From Thermocrinis sp. (lineage in GTDB: Bacteria; Aquificota; Aquificia; Aquificales; Aquificaceae): a stretch of 52,164 bases of DNA. The DNA is taken from assembly GCA_020833645.1 (NCBI GenBank), contig JAJHRQ010000006.1:1-52164 (forward strand). The letters are read 5' to 3'. This document shows positions 9,168 to 17,691 of this stretch, one piece after another. Each line of letters starts with the position of its first letter. Position 1 is the first letter of the stretch. The position numbers and the translations under genes are program-made. The notes below the pieces were generated by a model that saw only the letters and a program-made list of their open reading frames with translations, was not told the origin of the DNA and did not search any database.

Positions 9168-9177
9168 AACGTTAATA
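9168..9177. repeat. Target-site duplication, right copy (10 bp)
   Basis: AACGTTAATA, identical to 7670-7679. Confidence 0.93.
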
Positions 9178-9875
9178 CGGTGGGCTTTAAAAAGATGAGG
9201 GCTACCTTTCAAGACCTGGTCTATCAAACTATAAGGGAGCCGGGAGCGCTCACCTCACCAACCACCAGAAATCCCTCTGGCTTCCAAATAGGCTTGGGTG
9301 CCTATGTGTCTGATACTTATGGTATATTCACGCAGGGAAACATATTTCAAACGGGAAACCGGTTGGATATAGCCATTCAAGGTGATGGTTTCTTCAAGGT
9401 GGTCCTTCCAGACGGAACCATTGCATACACCCGCAACGGTCAGTTTCGCCTTGATGCGGAAGGAAGGATCGTAAATCCAGACGGATATCCCCTTGACCCG
9501 GAGATTACTATTCCCGCAGACGCCATTAGCGTAAGTATAAGCGCCGATGGGACAGTTTCTGTACTCAGGCAAGGTGCCACTGCAGTGGAGGAGGTGGGAA
9601 GGATAGAACTTGCCAAGTTTGTTAATCCCGCAGGAATGAGAAGGATAGGGAACAACCTGTTTATCCAAACGGACGCCTCAGGAGAACCAGTTATAGATAA
9701 CCCAGGCAATCAAGGTCTAGGAACCCTCCTTCAGGGATACTTGGAATCTTCTAACGTAAACATAGCGGAGGAGATGGTGAACCTTATAATAGCTCAAAGG
9801 GCCTTTGAATTTAACACAAAAGGTATAATCGCTGCCGACGAAATGCTTGGGCAAACCGCTAACCTGAGAAGATAA
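9178..9875 (+). pseudogene. flgG: flgG 3' fragment (flagellar distal rod protein)
   Basis: Encodes TVGFKKMRATFQDLVYQ through the FlgG C-terminus, with the signature SSNVNIAEEMVNLIIAQRAF near the end. This is residues 31-262 of the reconstructed protein. The reading frame continues that of 7589-7679 exactly when the element and one target duplication are removed. The sequence shows no further damage, which suggests a recent insertion. No other flagellar gene lies in the window. Expression of the fragment from within the element cannot be excluded, but it would lack the N-terminal rod helix. Confidence 0.92.
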
Positions 9876-9906
9876 TAGAAAATAAGGCTAACATTAAACA
9901 TACGGG

Positions 9907-10611
9907 CTAAGATGGAGTACTAAGGTTCATAATAAGTCCCACACCCAAGAGTGCGGCGGTTTCCGAACGCAGGATGTAAGGATAAAGTTTTATGGGTATG
10001 AACCCTCTTTCGCGCAAAAGCTCCGATTCCTGCCTGGTGAAACCTCCCTCTGGACCCACCACCAAGGATACTGTTTTTACTCCCTTTAAATTCAGGTCCT
10101 TCGGGCTTTTTTCTCCCCCAAAGTTATCCAACAGAAGGTTTATATCGGCATCTGCTTTTAATTCCTCAAGCCTTGTGGGAGGTGCAATTTCCAATGGCTT
10201 TGGTCTTCTGCACTGTTTGAAGGCAGAAAGGGCTACCCTCTTCCACCTTTCCATTCTTTTGTTTATGGCTGTGATATTCTGAAAGCTTCTTTTTGATAGA
10301 GTAGGCACCAAGCGGTACGCACCCACTTCACTGGCCTTTTCCACTATGAAGTCCATAGTCCTTAGCTCTACAGGCACGCACTGGTAAAGGGTTATAAAGG
10401 GTAATGGTACAGTAAGTTCAAGCTCTTTTATTACAATGCAAAAGGCACCTTTTGGGGTAAGTTTTTCAAGAGAACAAAGGTAAAGCTTATCCTCAAAAAA
10501 GAGTTCAAGCTCTTGACCTACTTTTATCCTCTTTGCAAATATATGCTGTAGTTCCCCTCCCTCTATGATCAGTATATTACCGATCTTCTTAGTGGCTATA
10601 AATCTGTCCAA
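9907..10611 (-). CDS. rsmE: 16S rRNA (uracil1498-N3)-methyltransferase RsmE
   Basis: SPOUT-class methyltransferase that uses S-adenosylmethionine to methylate N3 of U1498 in 16S rRNA. The 234-residue length is normal. An N-terminal PUA-like region is followed by the knot signature VVGPEGGFTRQE and the C-terminal ILRSETAALLGVG. It lies on the - strand, convergent with the flgG remnant and about 44 bp downstream of the HU gene, from which it is separated by a hairpin terminator. Confidence 0.95.
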   Translation of the reverse strand: MDRFIATKKIGNILIIEGGELQHIFAKRIKVGQELELFFEDKLYLCSLEKLTPKGAFCIVIKELELTVPLPFITLYQCVPVELRTMDFIVEKASEVGAYRLVPTLSKRSFQNITAINKRMERWKRVALSAFKQCRRPKPLEIAPPTRLEELKADADINLLLDNFGGEKSPKDLNLKGVKTVSLVVGPEGGFTRQESELLRERGFIPIKLYPYILRSETAALLGVGLIMNLSTPS

Positions 10612-10613
10612 TT

Positions 10614-10650
10614 AAGAAAAAGAGAAGGGGAGGATTACCTCCCCAAAAGA
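10614..10650 (-). terminator. Rho-independent terminator of the HU gene
   Basis: On the - strand GGGGAGG, loop TAAT and CCTCCCC (10644-10627) are followed by TTCTCTTTTTC. The perfect 7-bp GC-rich stem and T-rich tract just after the HU stop codon make a clear intrinsic terminator. It ends at the start of rsmE. Confidence 0.85.
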
Positions 10651-10654
10651 AACT

Positions 10655-10927
10655 TTACTTTACCCCTTCCCTCAGGTCCTTTGCAGGTCTAAAAACAACC
10701 GCTTTCCTTGCAGGAATGTCGATCACATCACCGGTCCTGGGGTTCCTACCCTTTCTGGCAGCCCTTTGGCGCACGGTGAAAATTCCAAGACCCGGAATGG
10801 CTACCCTTTCTCCCTTTTTGAGGGCATTTGAAACAGCTTCAACTGCAGCCTTAAGGGCCGCATCTGCTTGCTTTTTGGTAAGACCTGCCCCTTTTGCTAT
10901 AGCAGTAACAAGCTCTGCTTTTGTCAT
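10655..10927 (-). CDS. HU/IHF family histone-like DNA-binding protein
   Basis: 90-residue nucleoid protein. It begins MTKAELVTAIAKGAGLTKKQ and carries the HU core GERVAIPGLGIFTVRQRAARKGRNP, with the conserved flexible-arm region following. I chose ATG at 10927 because AGGAGGG is placed just upstream and the product then has standard HU length; a longer frame exists but would add 24 unrelated residues. It has its own promoter and a terminator, so it is a single-gene unit divergent from tRNA-Gly. HU bends and compacts DNA as a dimer. Confidence 0.95.
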   Translation of the reverse strand: MTKAELVTAIAKGAGLTKKQADAALKAAVEAVSNALKKGERVAIPGLGIFTVRQRAARKGRNPRTGDVIDIPARKAVVFRPAKDLREGVK

Positions 10928-10960
10928 GTCTATCCCTCCTTTTAAAGTTTTGTGGATTAT

Positions 10961-10989
10961 AATATACAATATCTCGCGAGAAAATGCAA
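10961..10989 (-). promoter_or_regulatory. Promoter of the HU gene with palindrome in the spacer
   Basis: On the - strand TTGCAT (10989-10984) and TATATT (10966-10961) are separated by exactly 17 bp. The spacer contains the perfect palindrome TCTCGCGAGA (10972-10981). About 30 bp further is the ribosome site and HU start. The regulator that might bind is unknown. Confidence 0.65.
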
Positions 10990-11014
10990 GTCGTATCAAG
11001 CTCTGAGAGGGTGA

Positions 11015-11086
11015 GCGGGCGTGGCTCAGTGGTAGAGCGTCTGCTTCCCAAGCAGAAGGTCGCGGGTTCGATTCCCGTCGCCCGCT
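11015..11086 (+). tRNA. tRNA-Gly (anticodon CCC)
   Basis: Cloverleaf: acceptor GCGGGCG (11015-11021) pairs with CGCCCGC (11079-11085), discriminator T at 11086. Anticodon stem TCTGC/GCAGA holds loop TTCCCAA, giving anticodon CCC. T arm is GCGGG-TTCGATT-CCCGT. The 3' CCA is not encoded. Confidence 0.95.
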
Positions 11087-11106
11087 CTTGGAATAACTTT
11101 TAATCT

Positions 11107-12000
11107 ATGGTTTATCCTTCGTACCTTAACCTAACAGAAAGTCAATGGAAGGAGAGAATAGAAAGGGCTCTGTCCCTTTTGGAAAGCTGTGAGGTATGTC
11201 CCCATAGGTGCGGAGTAAACAGGCTTAAAGGTGAGCTTGGTTTTTGCAAAACGGGAAAGAACGCCATAGTAGACAGCTACTTTCCTCACAGGGGGGAAGA
11301 GAAACCCATAAGGGGCTACAGAGGTTCTGGAACGGTATTCTTCTCCTACTGCAACATGAGATGTATCTACTGTCAGAACTATCAGATAAGCCAGTTGGGA
11401 GAAGGGAGGGAGGTGAACCCTGAGGAGCTTGCAGAAATATTTTTGGAGCTTCAGGCAATGGGATGCCACAATTTGAACTTAGTGACTCCTTCCCATGTGG
11501 TGCCTCAGATACTCTCCGCCCTCTACCTTGCGGTCAAGAAGGGTTTTAGATTGCCAATAGTTTATAACACCTCCTCCTTTGACAGCTTGGAATCTTTGAG
11601 GCTCTTAGAGGGCATAGTGGATATATACCTGGCGGATTTGAAGTATGCAGACAGAGAGATTGCCAGAAGGTATTCAAAGGTTAAAAACTACCCAGAGGTC
11701 GCCATGGCTGCCATAAGAGAGATGTACAGGCAGGTGGGAGACCTGATCCTTGACGAGAGAGGGATAGCCATCAGAGGGCTTCTCGTAAGGCACCTGGTGC
11801 TTCCCAATGGACTTGCGGGAACCGAAAAGGTGGCGGAGTTTTTAGCTTCTCTGTCTAAAAACATGGCTGTGAACGTGATGGACCAGTATTATCCATCTTA
11901 CATGGCTTGGAAGTATCCAGAACTAAACAGGAGAATAACCCAGAGGGAATACCATCAAGCCCTTTCATTCATGGAAGGCTTTAGGCTCTTTCTGGATTGA
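11107..12000 (+). CDS. Radical SAM protein, pyruvate-formate-lyase-activating-enzyme-like
   Basis: 297-residue radical S-adenosylmethionine enzyme. The cluster motif CNMRCIYC (CX3CX2C) lies at about residues 81-88. Upstream is a second cysteine set, CEVCPHRCGVNRL and GFCKTG, typical of the PflA-related family with an extra N-terminal motif. The family is often annotated as a putative PFL-activating enzyme, but no pyruvate formate lyase gene is nearby, so the real substrate is unknown. The 3' end overlaps the convergent MFS gene by 46 bp. Confidence 0.85.
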   Translation: MVYPSYLNLTESQWKERIERALSLLESCEVCPHRCGVNRLKGELGFCKTGKNAIVDSYFPHRGEEKPIRGYRGSGTVFFSYCNMRCIYCQNYQISQLGEGREVNPEELAEIFLELQAMGCHNLNLVTPSHVVPQILSALYLAVKKGFRLPIVYNTSSFDSLESLRLLEGIVDIYLADLKYADREIARRYSKVKNYPEVAMAAIREMYRQVGDLILDERGIAIRGLLVRHLVLPNGLAGTEKVAEFLASLSKNMAVNVMDQYYPSYMAWKYPELNRRITQREYHQALSFMEGFRLFLD

Positions 12001-13505
12001 TAAAGAAGGTAGAGTATGGGAATAACTCCCAAGAGAGCCCAGTAGCCCGCATTAAAAAAAGTTCTTTCAAAGCTGTCTGAGAGGGCATAGAGGCTTTGTA
12101 TAGACTGAAGGTAATACTTTGCCTTTTCCTCTGTTAAGCCTCCCCACTCGGTTAAGATTTCCAAAAAGGACCAAGCCCTTTGGTAGTTTTGAATCTCCAC
12201 CATTCTGTCGTAGCTTTCCGCCATAAACTTTTGAAGGTCGTTGGTAGCCAAGGCGGTGCCAAAGGAACCACCCACGAACCTTATATAGTGCATGAGACTA
12301 ACGCCCAGAGTGGTTTTAGTGCCCAAATTCTTAAGTGCTAGGTTTGTAATGGGTGCAAAGAAAAAGCCCATGCCTATGCCCAAAGGCACTAAAAGAAAAG
12401 AAGCCTTAAGGGCAGGTGTGTAATAGTTAAAGTCCGAAAGTATAAAAAAGGCTGAGTATAGGTATAAAGCAGAGGCAATAACCAAGGGTAGAAGGCTGGA
12501 CTTTTTATCGCTTATGACTCCTGCTACGGGAGAAAACAAACCTATGGCTAAGGCTAAGGGAAGTATGTGCAGTCCCGCCTGAAAGGTGGTAAGACCCTTA
12601 AGCCTTTCAAAGTACAAGGGCAAAAGGTAAAAAACCTGATACATGGAAAAGCCAAGCACAAAGCAATAGACCCAAAAGGCTACTACGAACTCTTTTATAC
12701 GAAAGATGGAGTAATCTATCAGCCTGTTCTTTGATAAAAGTTCAGAAATGGCAAAGAGAAGAAAAGAGCCTATAGAAAGAAAGGTAAGATAGCCAATTAG
12801 CTCGGAGGAGAACCATCCCAACTGCTGACCCTTTGAGAGAACTATAAGCAATGAAACGGTAGCCACCGAGAGGAAGAAAAAAGAAATAAAGTTCAACCTA
12901 AAGGTATGCTTGGGCTTGTAGTCGGGCAGGAAAAACATGGCACCCAAAAAGTTGAGAATGCCTATGGGAATGTTTATGTAAAAGACCCACCGCCAGTCTA
13001 TGTGTTCTGCGATCCATCCTCCAAGAGTAGGACCCAGGGCGGGTGCAAAGCTAACACCCAAGCCATAGATGCCCATCGCCAGCCCCCTCTTTTCTGGTGC
13101 GTAGGCAGAAAAGAGCATAGCTTCCGCACTGACAACTATTAGGGACTCCCCAAAGCCCTGAACTACCCTCGCGGTGATCATCCACTCTAAGCTCTGGGCG
13201 TTGCCCGCAAAAAAGGAAGAGGTGGTAAACAGAAAGAGCCCAGTGGTGAATACCTTCTTTAACCCCACCTTGGTTTCCAACCACTCTACCAACATTATGG
13301 CAGTGGCTGCAGCGGTCATGTATGAGGTGATCACCCACTGCACCCCATAGAGGTCTGTGGATAAAGGTGCAATCATCTTCGGCACTATGATGTCCACGAT
13401 GGTGGTGTCCAAAATAGCCATAAAGACCCCCACCATCAAAGAAAAGGTCAGAAATACCCGTTGGGCGGTGCTTAGGCTCTCATGAAGTGGCTTTTCCTCC
13501 ATCAT
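11955..13505 (-). CDS. DHA2 (EmrB/QacA) family MFS multidrug exporter
   Basis: 516-residue inner-membrane proton antiporter with about 14 hydrophobic segments. Motif C of drug antiporters is visible as GLGVSFAPALGPTLGGWI, and the DHA2-type start AILDTTIVDIIVPKM is near residue 27. It is the last gene of the six-gene efflux operon and starts 4 bp inside the HlyD-type adaptor gene, the usual EmrA-EmrB partnership. With a TolC channel it should move hydrophobic drugs across both membranes. The substrate is unknown. Confidence 0.93.
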   Translation of the reverse strand: MMEEKPLHESLSTAQRVFLTFSLMVGVFMAILDTTIVDIIVPKMIAPLSTDLYGVQWVITSYMTAAATAIMLVEWLETKVGLKKVFTTGLFLFTTSSFFAGNAQSLEWMITARVVQGFGESLIVVSAEAMLFSAYAPEKRGLAMGIYGLGVSFAPALGPTLGGWIAEHIDWRWVFYINIPIGILNFLGAMFFLPDYKPKHTFRLNFISFFFLSVATVSLLIVLSKGQQLGWFSSELIGYLTFLSIGSFLLFAISELLSKNRLIDYSIFRIKEFVVAFWVYCFVLGFSMYQVFYLLPLYFERLKGLTTFQAGLHILPLALAIGLFSPVAGVISDKKSSLLPLVIASALYLYSAFFILSDFNYYTPALKASFLLVPLGIGMGFFFAPITNLALKNLGTKTTLGVSLMHYIRFVGGSFGTALATNDLQKFMAESYDRMVEIQNYQRAWSFLEILTEWGGLTEEKAKYYLQSIQSLYALSDSFERTFFNAGYWALLGVIPILYLLYQSRKSLKPSMNERA

Positions 13506-14623
13506 TGTCTTTTGATCTCCACCCTTCCGCCCATGCCCACCCGGAGGAGTTTTTTGTCCTCGTCTTTTAGCCTGATCTTAACGGGAATCCTCTGAACCAC
13601 CTTGGTAAACTCCCCCGCAGAAACATCCCTTGGAGCCAAGGCAAAGGTGGCAGCGGAGGCTGGGCTTATTTCCTCCACCTCTCCCTCAAGGACCAAGCCC
13701 GGGTAGGCATCAAGCCTAACGTAAGCCTTGCTCCCTTTTTGCACACCCTTTAGCTTTGTCTCTTCTAATAGCACCTCCACATAAAGGCTGTCCAAGTTCA
13801 TAACGCTAAAGGCGGGCTGACCGGGTCTTACCAAATCCCCAACACTTATGAATCTCTTGGCTACTACCCCATCAAAGGGTGCCCTAAGCTTCGTGTATTC
13901 AAGGTTTCTTTGGGCTAACTCTTTCTGCCTTTCTAAAGCGGAAAGTTCCCCATCCAAAACCTCCAACTGTTTTTGAAGCTCTTGAACCCTTCCTAAGGAT
14001 GCCCTTGCGGTGCTCACGCCCACCATAGCCCTCCTTTTGGCAGTTTGAACCTCCTCTATGGACTTTTCTAAGGCTTTTTTCCTCTCAAGCATCATCCTAT
14101 AGTTGGTGTCTATCTCTTCGTACCTTCTTTGAGGAATGAGCCCTTTATCCAAAAGCTCCCTGAACCTCTCCCTGTCCCTTTTCAAAAGCTCCAACTGGGC
14201 TTCAACCTCCCCTTTTTGACTCAGAAGGGTCTCTTCCCTTTTTGCAAGCTCTTCAAAAGCTAAAGAGGAGCTTTCCACACCCAAGCTCAGTTCCTTTGAG
14301 ACCCTGTTTATCTCAAGTTGCAGGGCAGACCTTTGGGCTCTGAGGGACTTTATCTTTTCCTCCAAGGCTTCCACCTGAAGCTTGTAATCCTCCGGTTCAA
14401 TTTCCGCCAGCACTTCACCCGCCTTCACAAAATCTCCCAGATCTTTGTATATTTTTACAACCTTGCCGGAGACCTGAAAGGCTAAGGTTGCCATCTGGTC
14501 TGCCTTTACAAAGACCGCGTCGCTAACTGCATATTCCATCCTGTGCTTGACCCACCGCACCGCATAGACAACAAAAAGAAGACTTATAAGCAACAAAAGG
14601 GCTACGCCCACAGTTTTTCTCAT
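13502..14623 (-). CDS. EmrA/HlyD-type membrane fusion (adaptor) protein
   Basis: 373-residue periplasmic adaptor anchored by one N-terminal helix (VALLLLISLLFVVYAVRW). A biotinyl-lipoyl-like half, KVVKIYKDLGDFVKAGEVLAEI, precedes a long alpha-hairpin coiled coil (about residues 75-235). The second lipoyl half, YTKLRAPFDGVVAKRFISVG, and a beta-barrel domain follow. It sits between a TolC gene and the DHA2 pump with 4-bp overlaps on both sides, so EmrA-like bridging of MFS pump and outer-membrane channel is the likely role. Confidence 0.93.
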   Translation of the reverse strand: MRKTVGVALLLLISLLFVVYAVRWVKHRMEYAVSDAVFVKADQMATLAFQVSGKVVKIYKDLGDFVKAGEVLAEIEPEDYKLQVEALEEKIKSLRAQRSALQLEINRVSKELSLGVESSSLAFEELAKREETLLSQKGEVEAQLELLKRDRERFRELLDKGLIPQRRYEEIDTNYRMMLERKKALEKSIEEVQTAKRRAMVGVSTARASLGRVQELQKQLEVLDGELSALERQKELAQRNLEYTKLRAPFDGVVAKRFISVGDLVRPGQPAFSVMNLDSLYVEVLLEETKLKGVQKGSKAYVRLDAYPGLVLEGEVEEISPASAATFALAPRDVSAGEFTKVVQRIPVKIRLKDEDKKLLRVGMGGRVEIKRQ

Positions 14624-15888
14624 GGCTCTACCTCCAGCCCGGAGGCTATTAAAAGCCTGTAGTACTGCTTAAGGAACTGATAGTAGGCAATTACCCTATC
14701 TACCCTCGCCCTGGTTAAGCTGGCCTCCGCTTCCAAAAGCTCCCTCTGGCTTATTATCTGGTTGGCATACTGCTCTTTAGAAAGCTCAAAGAACTTCTCC
14801 GCAAAAGCCAGGGCAGATTGGGCAACCTTTAGGTTGTCTTGGGCAACCAACAGCTCCTCGTAAGCCCTCTTTACCTCAAGCTGGACCTTATCCAGTAGGT
14901 CTTCATACTCTTTCTGCGCCTTCAGCTCCAAAGCACCAAAGGAGAGTTCTTGATAGTATGGTCTTACACCCTGAAAGCTCAGGGCAACGCCACCCACAAT
15001 GCTAAACACACCCTTTGGTCTTATGTTGGGATTCTGGTCTGAGTAGGTATAAACTCCCTCCACAAAGAGCTTTGGGAAAAACTGGCTTCTAGCAATGCCC
15101 CTTTGTGCCCTAAAGGCTTCTATGGCTTGCCGTTGGGCTTTGAGAATGTTTCTTTCCTTTGCCCTTTGCAAGTAAAACTCCAAAGGTTTAACATCCACCT
15201 CTACCCTTGGCTCTTCCAAGTTTAAAAGTTCTTCCTCTGGTACGCCAGAAAGCCTGGAGAGGTTTGCCAGGGCAATCTTGTAATCCCCCTGCGCCTTTCT
15301 TAGGTCTCTTTCCACCTCCGCCAGACGCACCCTTGCCTGCAAAACATCCGTTATGGCAACGAGACCCTTCTGATAGAAAGCTTCCGCAGTTTGAACCTGA
15401 AGCAAAACCGCAGACCTCTGGCTCTCTATGGCGGAGACCACCCCCTTTGCGGAGAGCACATCCATGTATGCGGAGATCACATCAAACTTCAGGCTTTCCA
15501 CCTTTTCTTTCAGCAAAAATTCCTTGCTTTTTAGGTTTGAACTTGCTAAGGCAGCGGAGAAATTTCTGGCGAACCCATCAAAGACTGTATACCTGAGCCC
15601 CGCCTGAAAGGTCTGATAGGACTTTTTGGCACTTTCCACCTGCAATCCGCTGAAGATTGGTATGTTAAAGGTCTGCTTCTCAAAGTTGTAGGTGTAGCGG
15701 TATGTAAAAAAGAACTCGGGCAGAAAGAGCTGCTTTTCTGCAGAGAGGGATAGGTCGGCAGAGCGTAGCTCTTGCCTTAGGGCTGAAAGCTCCGGGTTTT
15801 TCTCCAAAGCCCTTTGAATAACCTCAGACAACCCTATTGCCCAGGATTGATGAACCAGAAAAACCAAAAAAACAAAAATTCTAAGCAT
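14620..15888 (-). CDS. TolC family outer-membrane efflux protein (first copy)
   Basis: 422-residue outer-membrane channel subunit. It has a signal peptide (FVFLVFLVHQSWA, cleaved near residue 17) and the two long helical repeats of TolC, each beginning with patterns like ALEKNPELSALRQE and ending with long coiled coils. It overlaps the TetR gene upstream by 8 bp and the HlyD-type adaptor downstream by 4 bp. It probably serves the EmrAB-like pump. It is clearly diverged from the second TolC-type gene in the same operon, so this is not a recent tandem duplication. Confidence 0.92.
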   Translation of the reverse strand: MLRIFVFLVFLVHQSWAIGLSEVIQRALEKNPELSALRQELRSADLSLSAEKQLFLPEFFFTYRYTYNFEKQTFNIPIFSGLQVESAKKSYQTFQAGLRYTVFDGFARNFSAALASSNLKSKEFLLKEKVESLKFDVISAYMDVLSAKGVVSAIESQRSAVLLQVQTAEAFYQKGLVAITDVLQARVRLAEVERDLRKAQGDYKIALANLSRLSGVPEEELLNLEEPRVEVDVKPLEFYLQRAKERNILKAQRQAIEAFRAQRGIARSQFFPKLFVEGVYTYSDQNPNIRPKGVFSIVGGVALSFQGVRPYYQELSFGALELKAQKEYEDLLDKVQLEVKRAYEELLVAQDNLKVAQSALAFAEKFFELSKEQYANQIISQRELLEAEASLTRARVDRVIAYYQFLKQYYRLLIASGLEVEP

Positions 15889-16462
15889 TTTTTAGCCCCC
15901 TAAAGAGTACCTTTACACCTTCTTCGGCTAAGCTTTTTACCCTCTCCAAGTCTGGCTCATTTTCCTTAAAAACATACTCAAGCACCAACATTCTCAAAAA
16001 TCCCGCATACAAATTAACTATATTTTCCGCGTTTTTGTAGTTTATCTCTCTCCTTTGAATAGCCCTATCTACCATTTTGGTTAACAGTTCCCTCAAATGG
16101 CATACTTTGGTGTAGTAAAGCTTCCTAAATTCCTCATTGGTTCCCACCAGTTGGAAGAGAAAAATTTGGGCTATATGTCTGTTTTGGTATATATCCTCCA
16201 AAAAAACCTTGGCGTATTCAACCAGTGCATCCTCCAAGGGCAAGTCCCTCTCCAAAAAAACCTCCAACCTCTTCACAATGTTTAAATGCATCTCCTCTAC
16301 CAAGCTTTTAAAGAGCTCCTCTTTGCTTTTGAAGTAAAAGTAAAAGGTGCCCTTGGAGAACCCTGCGCTCTCCACAATGTCCTCCACACTGGTGGCATAA
16401 TAACCCTTTTGAGAAAAGAGCCTCTTTGCGGATTCAAGTAGCCTTTCCTTAGCAGAACTCAT
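15881..16462 (-). CDS. TetR/AcrR family transcriptional regulator
   Basis: 193-residue repressor-type protein. The N-terminal helix-turn-helix reads AKRLFSQKGYYATSVEDIVE followed by AGFSKGTFYFYFKSKEELF, the standard TetR recognition region. The rest is a divergent all-helical ligand domain. Unusually it lies inside the efflux operon, between the two TolC genes, with 4- and 8-bp overlaps. It therefore probably represses its own operon through the dyad at 18758-18771, with efflux substrates as inducers. The regulatory target is inferred from position and from the operator-like sequence. Confidence 0.93.
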   Translation of the reverse strand: MSSAKERLLESAKRLFSQKGYYATSVEDIVESAGFSKGTFYFYFKSKEELFKSLVEEMHLNIVKRLEVFLERDLPLEDALVEYAKVFLEDIYQNRHIAQIFLFQLVGTNEEFRKLYYTKVCHLRELLTKMVDRAIQRREINYKNAENIVNLYAGFLRMLVLEYVFKENEPDLERVKSLAEEGVKVLFRGLKNA

Positions 16463-17691
16463 TGGGTCAGCCTTTCCACGCTTGCCAAGGAGGAGTTATA
16501 TTGATAAAGAAGAAGATAGTAGTTTGCCAAGAGGTTGTTGTAGTTTGTCCTTGCCTCCAAGACCTCCAACTGACTGCCCACTCCCAGTTTGTATCTCTCG
16601 GTGGACAGCCTTAAGCTCTCCTTGGCAGATTCCAACGAGCTCTGCACTGCCTTTATTTGAGCCTTGAGGGACTTTATGGAAAGAAGTGTGCTCCTTAACC
16701 TTGCCTTAAGGTCGTACTCTAACTGCAACAGGTTTTCTTTCTGTTTGAGAAGGTCTATCTCCGCCTCCGATATTTCCGCTTTCCTTGAAAAGCCATCAAA
16801 GATCAGATAATTGATGCTTACTCCAAAGGAGTAGCCCTTTAGCAGTTCGGTATCTCCGACGGGAGACCTTTTGCCCGTGAACAGCTGATAGTTAGCAAAG
16901 CCATTTACTGTGGGAAAGTTTTGTGCCCTTTTTAATTCTACCGTACCCTGTGCCAACTCCACCGACTTTTTAGCAACTCTGAGGGTGGAGTTTTTCTCTT
17001 TCAAAGCCTGCAAGAGCTCCTCCTCTTTGGGATTAAACTCTTTCAGCTCCAACGTACCTTCCGGTTCCACATCTCCCTCAAGCTTTAAAAGGGCTTTAAA
17101 GTCCTCCAAAGCCTTCAGATAATCCGCCCTTGCCTGCTCAAGCTGGGACCTTGCCTGCTCAAGCTGAGACTGCGCCCTCAAGAGCTCCACCTTGGGCACC
17201 ACCCCCACAGAAAACTTAGCAGAGACCACTCTATAGTTTTCCTCCCAGTAATTAACGTTCTCCTCCTGAAGCTTTATGATTGCCTTTCTGTACAAGAGCC
17301 CATAGAATAGGTCCTTCACTTGACTTTCCAATATTCTCTGCACGTCCTCTTTGATGAGGCTCTGAAGTTCCCTCTGGATGTTTGCCAGCTTTATAAGTTC
17401 AAAGACCTGTTTGTTAAAGATGGTCTGGTTTAGCTGGAGGACTGCGCTGTGTCTGTTGTTGGGCGTGAACCCCAAGGCTAAGTCCTGCCCAAAGTAGGTG
17501 TAGTTGTAAGAGATGCTTACCTGCGGTAAAATGCCCGCCCTTGCCCTCTTGATCTCTTCTTCTGCCTTTTTTATGTCCAGTTCTGAGAGCCTTATCTGGT
17601 TTGCCCTTTCTTTGGCAAGCTCAAGGGCTTGCTCTAAGGTAATAGCCCTAGCAAAGCCCAAAACCAAAAGCAAAAGTACTATTACCCTCAC
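16459..17691 (-). CDS. TolC family outer-membrane efflux protein (second copy)
   Basis: 410-residue TolC-type channel subunit with a signal peptide (VIVLLLLVLGFARA) and two helical-hairpin repeats, LEQALELAKERANQIRLSEL and a second one after residue 200. It overlaps the adaptor gene upstream and the TetR gene downstream by 4 bp each. It likely pairs with the RND-type adaptor encoded just before it. No RND pump gene is in the window, so the inner-membrane partner must be elsewhere or be the MFS pump of the same operon. Confidence 0.92.
   Translation of the reverse strand: MRVIVLLLLVLGFARAITLEQALELAKERANQIRLSELDIKKAEEEIKRARAGILPQVSISYNYTYFGQDLALGFTPNNRHSAVLQLNQTIFNKQVFELIKLANIQRELQSLIKEDVQRILESQVKDLFYGLLYRKAIIKLQEENVNYWEENYRVVSAKFSVGVVPKVELLRAQSQLEQARSQLEQARADYLKALEDFKALLKLEGDVEPEGTLELKEFNPKEEELLQALKEKNSTLRVAKKSVELAQGTVELKRAQNFPTVNGFANYQLFTGKRSPVGDTELLKGYSFGVSINYLIFDGFSRKAEISEAEIDLLKQKENLLQLEYDLKARLRSTLLSIKSLKAQIKAVQSSLESAKESLRLSTERYKLGVGSQLEVLEARTNYNNLLANYYLLLYQYNSSLASVERLTQ

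Noticed and set aside
14620-17691. The two TolC genes as a recent tandem duplication
   Set aside because: Their sequences are clearly different and the TetR gene lies between them.
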